Assembly (NCBI GenBank): GCA_030019335.1
Contig: JASEET010000001.1
Coordinates: 62,001 to 126,000, forward strand
Length of the DNA stretch: 64,000 nt
Direction of reading: 5' to 3'
Source: Candidatus Bathyarchaeia archaeon
Lineage (GTDB): Archaea > Thermoproteota > Bathyarchaeia > Bathyarchaeales > Bathycorpusculaceae
Numbering within the stretch: position 1 is the first letter of the stretch; the number at the start of each line of letters is the position of its first letter. The position numbers and the translations under genes were made by a program. The notes under the pieces were generated by a model. That model was not told the DNA's origin and did not search any database. It saw only the letters and a program-made list of their open reading frames with translations. This document shows positions 34,272 to 42,960 of this stretch, one piece after another.

Positions 34272-35729
34272 ATGGGAGCGATAGTAGCGGTTGTAAACAA
34301 AAATGGTAGAAACGCGGCAGAAACAGCAGTCGCCATGCTTAAAGTGTTAAAGCGTCAAAGTGCTAAAGCCTTTGGAGTAGCATCACCGACCATTTTAAAG
34401 ATAGAAAAGTCTATAGAGTCGCTATTAAATCAAGACATAAACTCACCTGTAGTGATTGGGTATGCCTTCTCAAAAATTCTTACGTCAGACAAGCCGCAGC
34501 CAATAAAAATGGAAGACGCAACGCTTGTTTTTGAGGGAATAATCTATCCACTTAAAGCTGAAGGTTCTGATGCAGAATTTGCAGCCGAAAAACTGAAACA
34601 AAATCGAGAAGCAAACGCTGAAGCCCTCATCAAAAATTTTGAAGGAAACTTCGCTTTTGCGGTGGCCGAGTCTGAGAGGATTGTCGCTGGTAGAGATTCC
34701 TTAGGAGTATACCCGTTTTACTGTGGTGAAAACGTGGATTTAGCGGCTTTAGCGTCTGAGCGGAAGGTGTTATGGAAAATTGGAATAAAAAAAGCATATT
34801 CATTTCCGCCGGGACACGTAGCTGTCGTTGATAAATATGGTTTCAAATTCAAACCCGTGAAAAAGCTTACCTACTTAAGAACTAGGCAAACACCGATGCG
34901 AACCGCAGCCAAAAAATTGCAAAGGCTGTTAGAGGAATCGGTCAAGGAAAGAGTTTCAGGACTTAGAGAGGTTGCTGTGGCTTTCTCTGGTGGTTTAGAC
35001 AGCAGCATAATCGCGTTTTTAGCCAAAAACCTTGGAGTGGATGTGCATCTAATCTGTGTGAGCTTGAAAGGCCAGCCGGAAATTGAATATGCAAAAGAGA
35101 CAGCGGACGCATTAAAGCTACCACTTCACGTTCATTTTTATGATGAAAAGGATGTGGAAGAAGTTATTTCAGAGGTTTTGCGGATAATTGAGGAACCAGA
35201 TCCTATCAAAACAAGCATAGGCGTTCCAGTCTTCTGGACGGCGGAGAAGATTGCGGAGATGGAATTTAGGGTTATGCTGGCTGGGCAAGGTGCAGATGAA
35301 CTTTTCGGAGGCTATAAGCGATATTTAAACGATTATTCACAGCATGGCAAAGAATTTGTGCAGAAAACAATTTTTAACGACATCACAAGGATGCACGAAA
35401 TTAATTTTGAAAGAGATAGCAAGATTTGTAGCTTCCACAATGTAGAGCTTCGCTTACCCTTTGCGACATATCAACTGGCAAAGTTCGCTGTAGGCTTGCC
35501 TTTACAATTAAAAATAGAGTCGCCAGACGACATGTTAAGAAAGGTCATATTGAGAAAAATGGGTGAGAACATTGGGCTCCCGCATTTCATAGTGAACAAG
35601 CCAAAAAAGGCAATACAATACACAACGGGTGTGAACGAAGTCGTAAAAAGATTAGCCAAACAGGAAGGATTAGCCATGAAGGAATATCTGCAAAAAGTGT
35701 TTCAAAAAGTCTTTAATGGGATGGTGTAA
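34272..35729 (+). CDS. Asparagine synthetase B-like protein lacking the glutaminase cysteine
   Basis: Two domains: an N-terminal Ntn glutaminase-like domain and a C-terminal ATP-pyrophosphatase domain (VAFSGGLDSSIIAFLAK, AGQGADELFGGYKRY). Normal AsnB begins MCGI with Cys 2 as glutaminase nucleophile; here the matching start reads MGAIVAVVNK, so the nucleophile is missing. RDSLGVYPFY is kept. An ammonia-dependent synthetase or another amide-forming ligase is likely. The start is ATG 34272 at the family N-terminus; the ORF track starts at 34221, which has GGATGAT upstream and cannot be excluded. It is coupled with the following deacetylase-family gene (1 base between stop and start). Confidence 0.8.
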   Translation: MGAIVAVVNKNGRNAAETAVAMLKVLKRQSAKAFGVASPTILKIEKSIESLLNQDINSPVVIGYAFSKILTSDKPQPIKMEDATLVFEGIIYPLKAEGSDAEFAAEKLKQNREANAEALIKNFEGNFAFAVAESERIVAGRDSLGVYPFYCGENVDLAALASERKVLWKIGIKKAYSFPPGHVAVVDKYGFKFKPVKKLTYLRTRQTPMRTAAKKLQRLLEESVKERVSGLREVAVAFSGGLDSSIIAFLAKNLGVDVHLICVSLKGQPEIEYAKETADALKLPLHVHFYDEKDVEEVISEVLRIIEEPDPIKTSIGVPVFWTAEKIAEMEFRVMLAGQGADELFGGYKRYLNDYSQHGKEFVQKTIFNDITRMHEINFERDSKICSFHNVELRLPFATYQLAKFAVGLPLQLKIESPDDMLRKVILRKMGENIGLPHFIVNKPKKAIQYTTGVNEVVKRLAKQEGLAMKEYLQKVFQKVFNGMV

Positions 35730-35730
35730 C

Positions 35731-36795
35731 ATGAACAAGACAGCCGTAGTTTTTTCATCCGTATATTATAGGCACAATGCTGGTAAAGGGCACCCTGAAT
35801 CGGCAAAGCGTCTCCGTGCGATTGTTAATGAATTGGAGAAAAGTAAACTTCGGGGCGTCGAAAATTGGAGGTTTATTGAACCCGAGAAGGCTAGCTTAGA
35901 GGATGTTGAACTTGTCCATGGCACGGAATACATCCAGCTTGTGGAGGCTGTGTGCAAATCGGGAGGAGGTCTTCTGGACTTGGGAGATACTGTGGTTTCG
36001 CCGGAGAGTTTCGAAGTTGCCCGTTATGCTGTGGGCGGAATCTTAAAGGCTGTTAACATTGTAATGGAGGGAAAGTTTCGAAATGCCTTCGCTTTGATTC
36101 GACCCCCGGGGCATCATGCTGGAAAATATCGTGCATGTGGCTTCTGCATCTTCAACAACATTGCCATAGCCGCTGAATACTTGCTTAAAGAATTCAGGCT
36201 GAAGCGAGTTTTAATCTTGGATATAGATGCGCATCATGGAAACGGTACGCAAGAAACGTTCTACGAAACCAGTAAAGTTCTATACGTGAGCTTACATCAG
36301 GACCCGCGAGATTTTCCAGGAACAGGCTTTATAGATGAAATTGGAGAGGGTGAAGGTTTAGGTTACAATGTTAATATTCCTCTACCATTCAGAACAGGCG
36401 ACCAAATTTATCTAAAAGCAATAAATGACATTGCAAAACCCATAATACGCCAGTACAAACCACAATTCACATTGGTATCCGCTGGTTTAGACGGACATTA
36501 CACAGACCCCGTGGCGAGTCTCTCCCTCTCAGCTTCATGCTACCAAGAAGTTTACGAAACAATAGTTAATCTAGCTTCAGAAACGTGTGGAGGAAAACTT
36601 GTATCTGTACTGGAAGGTGGTTACAGCCTAAATTTTGTTGGAAAAATAGCTACAGCAGCTATTGCAAAAATGAGCGAAACCTTTTACAGAATAGACGATA
36701 AAGCCCCAGCTATTAGAGAACGCACCAGAAAGCAAAGTGAAAAAGTTATAGAAGAGGTGAAAAAAGTTCAGAAGGCTTTCTGGAATATAGATTAA
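35731..36795 (+). CDS. Histone deacetylase family protein (AcuC/acetylpolyamine amidohydrolase type)
   Basis: Zinc amidohydrolase of the arginase/HDAC fold, 354 residues. HDAC signatures: GHPESAKRLRAI, RPPGHHAGKYRACGFCIFNN, ILDIDAHHGNGTQ (zinc Asp and His), YVSLHQDPRDFPGTG, VSAGLDGHYTDP and LEGGYSL. Possible substrates are acetylated lysines, polyamines or small amides. ATG 35731 follows GGGATGGTG; the ORF-track start at 35716 lies inside asnB. It ends in a charged helix (RTRKQSEKVIEEVKKVQK). A paralogue lies at 50047-50907. Confidence 0.9.
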   Translation: MNKTAVVFSSVYYRHNAGKGHPESAKRLRAIVNELEKSKLRGVENWRFIEPEKASLEDVELVHGTEYIQLVEAVCKSGGGLLDLGDTVVSPESFEVARYAVGGILKAVNIVMEGKFRNAFALIRPPGHHAGKYRACGFCIFNNIAIAAEYLLKEFRLKRVLILDIDAHHGNGTQETFYETSKVLYVSLHQDPRDFPGTGFIDEIGEGEGLGYNVNIPLPFRTGDQIYLKAINDIAKPIIRQYKPQFTLVSAGLDGHYTDPVASLSLSASCYQEVYETIVNLASETCGGKLVSVLEGGYSLNFVGKIATAAIAKMSETFYRIDDKAPAIRERTRKQSEKVIEEVKKVQKAFWNID

Positions 36796-36852
36796 CAGTT
36801 CTAAACATGCAAATTTTAAGTTGAAGGAAATAAAAAGGGAAAAAGGCTAAGG

Positions 36853-37035
36853 TTACTCAATTACTTGGATTGCACCCTCTGGACATTGGACTTCGCAGGC
36901 TCTACAAACCAGGCATTCTTCAACATTTGCCGGAATGGACTTTTCATCCTTGATCTCGAAAACACCCACGGGACAAGTATCCACACATGTGCCGCATCCA
37001 GTGCATTTATCATTATCAACCGCAATTTTCACCAT
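36853..37035 (-). CDS. 2[4Fe-4S] ferredoxin
   Basis: A 60-residue electron carrier with two cluster motifs, CTGCGTCVDTCP and CLVCRACEVQCP. ATG 37035 is preceded by GAGAGGG; the ORF track's 28 additional N-terminal residues are not ferredoxin-like. It probably serves ferredoxin-dependent oxidoreductases elsewhere. Separate from its neighbours. Confidence 0.93.
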   Translation of the reverse strand: MVKIAVDNDKCTGCGTCVDTCPVGVFEIKDEKSIPANVEECLVCRACEVQCPEGAIQVIE

Positions 37036-37102
37036 TTTCTTTCCCTCTCTAACCAGAGTCTCATGAATTTTGAACAGTAAAATAAAAGCGTTTGGGTTCA
37101 AA

Positions 37103-38842
37103 TTAGCGGATTTCTTCACGGAGTCTTATGAGAATTCCATCAATTGTTGTTTCAGACTTTTCTTTTCTACGTTTGTAATCTGCAAGAAGCTTACGATACG
37201 CTCCCAGCGAAAGTTCCCCTCTGCGGTGGCGTGCTTCGATACTCTCAATGTTCGCTTCAACCTCATTAATCTCAGTTTCCGCGACCTCAAGCTGATGCAT
37301 CAAATCCCTATACCGTCCTCCAACCGCTCGCAACTTCTCCTTCAAATCAGATAGGTTCCTAGACAGAGCATTAAGGCGAGTTTCTAAGGTTCTTCTCCGT
37401 ACCTTATACCTACGCCTAGGAATTTTCCCTTTACGCACCCTAGCCTCAAGGGATTTAATTTCCAAAATTATTTTCCTTTTCTCCTCATATGCAGTAACAA
37501 AGGTTCTGATGTGTTCCGGGCTAAGCCTCACCACTACCTTAGGCACAGCAACAGGGACAGGAGCTCTAGGTCTCTTCCAAACCACAGCAATTGCACATCC
37601 AGCCACTGCTAAAGCCCACATCCACAATGTGGGGCGGAAAGACAACCATAGAGGAGTGTATTCATATGATATTTTAACGTTAAAGCTGTCTAACGAGAAT
37701 ACGCCTTGTCTGTTTATGGTTACTGCTTCTTGAAAAACACCACGCATTGTACTACAAACTCCGCTGACCGAAGCATTTTCAGAGCTTACTTTGGCACCTT
37801 CTGGTAAAACAAAAGTTACGGATAACTTCTCAATGTAATGATTTACATGTTGAAGCAGAGGGGATGTAAAGTCAAAATTGCTAGACCCTTCTTGCTTAAT
37901 GTACACTTCTCTAGGCAAATAATATTTCACAGTAAATCTAGTGGTGGAGTTATAACTTTTCAATGGTAACGTAAAAGTTATCCTATAACGGTTTGTTTTT
38001 TCATCTATCTGTACAGGCTTGGGTATTTTTCTTCCGAACTGATCTTGTGCAGTTGGATTAGAAGCGTTAGGAGGCAGAATTATTTCGATGGAGTTTATTT
38101 CTTTATGCATCTTGCTTTTTATGTAGTAACTGTCTGAACCCTCTATTTCACCTATTCCGTTTATTCTAACCTCACGTCTCAGTTCCTTTATGTCAAATAA
38201 TTGTATTTCATCACCAGTTAATGAAAAAGTTACATTTGCAGATGAGTAGGTAAAAGCGGGCAGGTTCTGTTTCAAATAAGTAGATGCATTAACCGCCCCG
38301 TCGTCCTTTGCAACTGTTACGTCTTTTGCACCCTCCGGCAAAATAATTACGACACTGCAGTTGGTAGCCGTGTTTGTTAAACTAGGATAAGCTGGAAAGT
38401 CTAAGGTGTAGTGATTTTGTGTGAAACTTAGAAGATTGTTTGAAAGTACGAATCCAACTGTGAAGACTTGTGGTGTCCCTTGTGGAAAGTTTACTTTAAC
38501 GCCGTAGAAACCAACACGATTATCTAAAGGTACATTAAGGCTTACTGGGAAAGTGTCAGTTTCATTGTAAGCTGTGCATCGAAGAATATGTAAACCATAT
38601 TTATATGGAAATCCTATAAGAAAACCGTTGGACGCTTGCACGGTTATTCGTATGGTGTCGTTTATGAAAATATAGCCGTTATACATAACTTCTATTGTAT
38701 GATTCACTTGTTCTATTGTATGATTCTCTTGTTCTATAGTGTAATCCGTTTTGGCTTTAACGTCTTTGATGTTGAATGCTGTTGAAGCGAGAACCAGCAT
38801 ACCAATAGTTAAAGCGGTGAACATTAAGGCTTCCCTTTTCAC
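37103..38842 (-). CDS. Secreted, membrane-anchored protein with cytoplasmic coiled coil
   Basis: About 579 residues of unknown family. An N-terminal signal segment (ALMFTALTIGMLVLASTAF), a beta-rich external region of about 370 residues with many N-glycosylation sequons (NHT, NDT, NET, NCS, NAS, NVT), one membrane helix (LWMWALAVAGCAIAVVW) and a basic C-terminal coiled coil of about 150 residues. The external part holds two similar units, each with an ILPEGAK or VLPEGAK strand. GTG 38842 has GGAGG seven bases upstream, so I prefer it over the TTG at 38860. The layout resembles an archaeal cell-surface or glycosyl-transfer accessory protein; no function is assigned. Confidence 0.7.
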   Translation of the reverse strand: MKREALMFTALTIGMLVLASTAFNIKDVKAKTDYTIEQENHTIEQVNHTIEVMYNGYIFINDTIRITVQASNGFLIGFPYKYGLHILRCTAYNETDTFPVSLNVPLDNRVGFYGVKVNFPQGTPQVFTVGFVLSNNLLSFTQNHYTLDFPAYPSLTNTATNCSVVIILPEGAKDVTVAKDDGAVNASTYLKQNLPAFTYSSANVTFSLTGDEIQLFDIKELRREVRINGIGEIEGSDSYYIKSKMHKEINSIEIILPPNASNPTAQDQFGRKIPKPVQIDEKTNRYRITFTLPLKSYNSTTRFTVKYYLPREVYIKQEGSSNFDFTSPLLQHVNHYIEKLSVTFVLPEGAKVSSENASVSGVCSTMRGVFQEAVTINRQGVFSLDSFNVKISYEYTPLWLSFRPTLWMWALAVAGCAIAVVWKRPRAPVPVAVPKVVVRLSPEHIRTFVTAYEEKRKIILEIKSLEARVRKGKIPRRRYKVRRRTLETRLNALSRNLSDLKEKLRAVGGRYRDLMHQLEVAETEINEVEANIESIEARHRRGELSLGAYRKLLADYKRRKEKSETTIDGILIRLREEIR

Positions 38843-39012
38843 GTGTTTTCCTCCACTCAACTTCTGAATTTTGACTTTGTATTTATTGACAAGCCTATTT
38901 ATTTACTTTTAGAATTACCCTTGACTTATAAGCATCCTCACTTATTTTTAGGAATACTTTTAACGTCTTCAAAGCCGCGTATAAGAAGGCTTGAGCTATC
39001 AAATGATAAATT

Positions 39013-39819
39013 ATGCTCTCCGCATTAGGTGCAGTAGAAGGATCAATATTGTCTTACGACCCCGTTCAAAGGCATTTCGCCATTGAAAAATTGGTTACCC
39101 GCATGGGACCTGATGGACAAGAGAAAAAGTATTACCGTATTAGACCAGCAAGATGGTATGGTGGAATAGTTACAGCTGACTGTGTTGGCTGTGGTTTGTT
39201 GTGTAAGTTTTGCTGGGTGTCAGATGCTTTGATGTTTCATCCTGCCGATTTTGGAAGATTTTATACCCCAAGGAAGATTGCGGATAGCCTAGTTGCTCTA
39301 GCAAGGAAGCGCGACTTGAAATTGCTCAGGGTTAGCGGTGGAGAAACCACAATAGGAAAACCTCATTTGCTTCGGCTTCTGGATAACCTTAAAGGCAAAG
39401 GGTATCGCTTCGTTCTGGAAACTAATGGGATACCTATTGCTTGTGACGAAAGTTATGCTGAAACCCTTTCAAGATTCCATTTTGTTCACGTGAGAGTTTC
39501 ATTAAAGGGATGCAGCGAAGAGGAGTTTGCCATGTTGACTGGTGCCAAGCCGGAAGGTTTCACTCTGCAACTAAAAGCCTTGCAAAGACTAATGGATGCT
39601 GGAGCAAGCTGCCATCCATCAGTTATGGTGTCCTTTTCATCTAGGAAAAACCTTCAAACGCTCATTCAAAGACTTAGACAGATTAGTCCAAGATTGGCTG
39701 AAGAGGTGGAGATTGAAGAGTTAATTTTGTATCCTCACGTGGTTAGAAGGATGCAAAAGCATGGGTTGAAGTGTCATAGAGCCTACATGCCGGATAAGGT
39801 TCCGACGGAGCAGATTTAG
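39013..39819 (+). CDS. Radical SAM protein
   Basis: A 268-residue radical SAM enzyme with the CGLLCKFC (Cx3Cx2C) cluster motif at about residue 61, preceded by a further Cys (ADCVGC). The GGE-like motif VSGGETTIGKPH and VLETNGIP are present. No accessory cluster domain is seen. Substrate unknown; it resembles the small archaeal stand-alone enzymes of this superfamily. It is divergent from the secreted-protein gene, with a 150-base AT-rich shared upstream region. Confidence 0.85.
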   Translation: MLSALGAVEGSILSYDPVQRHFAIEKLVTRMGPDGQEKKYYRIRPARWYGGIVTADCVGCGLLCKFCWVSDALMFHPADFGRFYTPRKIADSLVALARKRDLKLLRVSGGETTIGKPHLLRLLDNLKGKGYRFVLETNGIPIACDESYAETLSRFHFVHVRVSLKGCSEEEFAMLTGAKPEGFTLQLKALQRLMDAGASCHPSVMVSFSSRKNLQTLIQRLRQISPRLAEEVEIEELILYPHVVRRMQKHGLKCHRAYMPDKVPTEQI

Positions 39820-39825
39820 GCTGTG

Positions 39826-40170
39826 TCATGGTTCGCCGTATTTAAGGTAGTAGTTTTCTTCTTTTTTGGGTCCGAAGCTTCTTACGCCTTTCTCTTTAAG
39901 TTGTTTTTTGAGTTTTTCTGCATGTTGCTTTTTTATTTCGCCTCTTTTCTCCATGTATGCAATTATTTCTTCTGCTTGTTCTTCTGTGTCGCATCGCCGA
40001 ATAAAGTCTATCACATCAGGCATGTAGTGGACGAATCTTTTGGATGCTGCCTTTTCTCCGGCTTGGATGTCTGTTCGCACAGAGTTTATCGAAGTTTTAT
40101 GTTCACTGGATTCTAGTTCTTTTGCAAGGTTTGGGAACATCTTTTTGAGTGTTTCTTTGTCGAATTCCAT
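39826..40170 (-). CDS. DUF2095-like archaeal protein
   Basis: A 114-residue, mainly helical, highly charged protein beginning KETLKKMFPNLAKELES, the pattern I associate with the archaeal DUF2095 family. RRCDTEEQAEEIIAYMEKRG and a final FGPKKEENYYLKYG follow. Function unknown. It is convergent with the radical SAM gene (6 bases apart). Confidence 0.7.
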   Translation of the reverse strand: MEFDKETLKKMFPNLAKELESSEHKTSINSVRTDIQAGEKAASKRFVHYMPDVIDFIRRCDTEEQAEEIIAYMEKRGEIKKQHAEKLKKQLKEKGVRSFGPKKEENYYLKYGEP

Positions 40171-40247
40171 ATGAGCACCTTCAGTTCTGGCAATGCATCC
40201 TCACTTTCATGTATGAAGAAACACGTATTTAAGCGTCTTTGAGATGC

Positions 40248-40883
40248 CTAGAAAGGTACAAAACGTTGCGTTGGGTTTTTCACGAGCATTTTTTCTAGTT
40301 CTTGGATGCTGAGACCTGTGATTGTATCTCCGTATATTTCACATTTTCCTTTGCGATTGGCTTCTTCAGGACTTCGGACAATTATTTCGGTTTTTTCCTT
40401 AGTCGGCAGTTCTAAGTATATGTGGAGAGACGTTTTCTTCTGCCCTCTTTTTGTTACCGCCATCCACTCGGTTCGCAGCACTTTGAAGCTGTTTTGTTTT
40501 ATTAGTTTTAAAATGTCGTTTGGTTCGTCATGGTATAAGATTATGTCTATGTCGCTTCTACTGTGTATTGTTCCACGCCAGACGCTTCCAATTAAAAGGG
40601 GATTATATGCTTTTAGAATTTTCATCAGTTTTAGGGCTTCTTTGCGCATCTGAATCAAACGTTCTTGTCGAGCGGCTCCTTCTTTTTCCTCCGATATTCT
40701 GTCGAATTCTATTGCCACTTCGAAGTTTGTTGGGAGAAAGTGAACGCCAAATGTTTTTGCAGCCTTTAATTTCGCTTGTTTGTATTCCTTTTCAACTCCA
40801 AAATAGAGAAGGTTGGCGGCTTCTTTGGCAACTTTCCTTCGTAGACTTAGGGAGACGTTTGAATTCAAAAGTTTCACCAGCAA
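40248..40883 (-). CDS. Nucleotidyltransferase-domain protein
   Basis: A 211-residue member of the DNA polymerase beta-like nucleotidyltransferases. The motif LIGSVWRGTIHSRSDIDIIL (hG[ST]...DhDh) near residue 100 contains the glycine-serine loop and both metal Asp residues. An N-terminal helical region precedes it. Substrate unknown; some relatives act on tRNA or proteins. It starts at TTG 40883 (GTG 40877 is possible) and follows the GT4 gene by 20 bases on the same strand. Confidence 0.8.
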   Translation of the reverse strand: MLVKLLNSNVSLSLRRKVAKEAANLLYFGVEKEYKQAKLKAAKTFGVHFLPTNFEVAIEFDRISEEKEGAARQERLIQMRKEALKLMKILKAYNPLLIGSVWRGTIHSRSDIDIILYHDEPNDILKLIKQNSFKVLRTEWMAVTKRGQKKTSLHIYLELPTKEKTEIIVRSPEEANRKGKCEIYGDTITGLSIQELEKMLVKNPTQRFVPF

Positions 40884-40903
40884 AATTTAGGTTTTAGGAG
40901 AAT

Positions 40904-42154
40904 TTAACGGTTAATTATCTGCTCATAGAAAGTGATGGTGTTTTCAGTTACTTTATCCCACGTAAATTCATTTAGAACTCTGCGTCTGCCGTTTTTTCCA
41001 AGCCATCTTCTCTTCTCAGGGTTTTCTAAAGCGCTGATCACGCCCCAAGCTATGTCTGTTGGATTGGTAGGGTCAATGTGGAATCCGCACTGTTCTTCGC
41101 CGTATGGAATAACTATTTCTCGCATTCCGCTGACGCCTGCCGCCCCAACGACAACTGGGCGTTCCATACTCATTGCTTCAAGGACCACTATCCCGAAGGG
41201 TTCGTAGAGGCTTGGGAAAACTGCCACGTCGCAAGCGGCATAGTGGAGGATGCGTTCTTCTTCTGGGATGAATTCGAAGCGGAATTTCACGGAATCATGA
41301 AGCCTCATGGTTTTAACTAGGTTGGTCAGATAATCTTGTAGGTCGCCTAAACCTACAATGACGAGTTTTGCGTTGGGTATTTTCTGTAGAATATGGGGCA
41401 TAGCCATTATGAGCCTATCAACCCCTTTAACACCGACAAGTCTACCGACGAATAGAATCATGAATTCGTCATCTTTAATACCATAAAGAGCTCTAATCTT
41501 CTTGATTTGTTCAGTGTTCACTGTTTCTGGATTGTATTTTTGGGGATCAACACCGTTGTAGCATACTTGGATTTTGTCTTTTGGAAAGCCTAGTTTTATG
41601 AGTTCATCTTTCATGGTGTATGAAACTGTTATAATTAGGTCTGCTGCTCTGGCACTGTGAAGTTCAATGTTGCTTACGACTTCTGAGCCGTTTCCAAGTG
41701 TTCTTCCCTTCTCGGTTGAGTGAACATGGAATGCGAAGGGTAGTCCAAGCTCCTTTTTAATGGTTATTCCAGATATTGCCGAAAGCCAGTCATGTGCAAT
41801 TATGATGTCGTATTTGAAGTTCTCTTTTCTAATGAGCTCATTAACAAGTTTTGAAGCGCTCAGATAGTTGTAGACAAGGATTTTAGAGAATAACTGGACG
41901 CCTCTGCCCCATTTCTTAACGTCTTCTGCAAGCACATCTGGCAGTGAATCAGAAATATCAATATGCAGTGGACGATGAATTTCTATGCCTCTCCAAATTT
42001 CCCGTGTCGGTAGACTGCGAGCGTCGTCATTCATCGTGAAAACAGTAACATCGTGGTCCATCAAAACAAACTTTCGTGTAATTTCAGCTGCATATGTTCC
42101 TAAACCACCAACAATTTTTGGTGGAAACTCGTACACAAGCACAATCATTTTCAT
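40904..42154 (-). CDS. GT4 glycosyltransferase (second glycogen-synthase-like)
   Basis: A 416-residue complete GT-B enzyme similar in plan to the one at 5270-6457: MIVLVYEFPPKIVGGLGTYA at the N-terminus, AHDWLSAISG, LFVGRLVGVKGVDRL and the donor motif EPFGIVVLEAMS. It is divergent from the DUF5752-like winged-helix gene, repeating the neighbourhood of the GH57 operon. Role: probably alpha-glucan or sugar-nucleotide-dependent transfer. Confidence 0.87.
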   Translation of the reverse strand: MKMIVLVYEFPPKIVGGLGTYAAEITRKFVLMDHDVTVFTMNDDARSLPTREIWRGIEIHRPLHIDISDSLPDVLAEDVKKWGRGVQLFSKILVYNYLSASKLVNELIRKENFKYDIIIAHDWLSAISGITIKKELGLPFAFHVHSTEKGRTLGNGSEVVSNIELHSARAADLIITVSYTMKDELIKLGFPKDKIQVCYNGVDPQKYNPETVNTEQIKKIRALYGIKDDEFMILFVGRLVGVKGVDRLIMAMPHILQKIPNAKLVIVGLGDLQDYLTNLVKTMRLHDSVKFRFEFIPEEERILHYAACDVAVFPSLYEPFGIVVLEAMSMERPVVVGAAGVSGMREIVIPYGEEQCGFHIDPTNPTDIAWGVISALENPEKRRWLGKNGRRRVLNEFTWDKVTENTITFYEQIINR

Positions 42155-42381
42155 TTGGATTTACCGTCCTAGTATAGTTTTAGGCTTTATTAGTAACGTG
42201 GGGTGTTGTTATTTATGTTTTCGGAAGAAAAGTTGTTATCTTTTAGCAACAAAATCTAAAAATTGTGTGCCGAGCAAGCCCTATCATTGTAGGTTTTCAA
42301 CATTGAAATTCATGTGGATGCTTGAGACAATAGAAAGTCTGAAAAATAGATTTGTATATAATAATTGGGAGGGGTAGTGAA

Positions 42382-42960
42382 ATGAGTTTATCGCCTGTTA
42401 AGAGGCTAATTCTTGAGACTATGTGGATGCTTGATAAGCCTGCTAGGGCTGCGGAGATAGCGAAGGAAGTTGGGTTAGGTTTTCCACCTGTTATGATGCA
42501 TATAATAGGGCTTGCTCGGATGGGATACGTTGAGACGCCTGAAAAGGGATATTATGTGATAACACGAGAAGGAAAAAGCGCGCTTGGGTTTCCGGAAGTT
42601 AGTGGAGAAAAAGCTCAGCGGATTCTGACATATTTACCCATAGAAAAATCGTTTCACTTTTACGCTGACATTGGAAAGCCGTTAAACGTTTATGCAGCAA
42701 GTCTCCAAGACTTCTGCGACAAAATCTTAAAGGTTGACGTCGGCTCGGTAGAATTTCACGTTCACCGTGGAGATTTTGAAGCATGGTTTATGGGATTGAG
42801 CGATGTTGAACTGGCAAGAAAAACGTTGCTTATCAAGGAACAGAAGGCATCTGGGGAGGAATTACGCAACAAACTCTATGAAATTGTGAAAAATCGATGC
42901 GAAGAACTAGCGAAAATGAGTCAGCATGCAGTCATATCGAATACTTCAATGCAACTCTAG
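42382..42960 (+). CDS. Winged-helix protein with DUF5752-like domain
   Basis: A 192-residue two-domain protein. Residues 1-70 form a winged helix (RLILETMWMLDKPARAAEIAKE ... YYVITREGK). Residues 88-150 (SFHFYADIGKP to EFHVHRGDFEAWF) match the DUF5752-like domain that also ends the GH57 protein at 7429-8976. ATG 42382 follows GGGAGGGGTAGTGA; the ORF-track start at 42352 has none. It may sense sugar status and control glucan genes; inference from the shared domain and from the divergent GT4 gene. Confidence 0.72.
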   Translation: MSLSPVKRLILETMWMLDKPARAAEIAKEVGLGFPPVMMHIIGLARMGYVETPEKGYYVITREGKSALGFPEVSGEKAQRILTYLPIEKSFHFYADIGKPLNVYAASLQDFCDKILKVDVGSVEFHVHRGDFEAWFMGLSDVELARKTLLIKEQKASGEELRNKLYEIVKNRCEELAKMSQHAVISNTSMQL

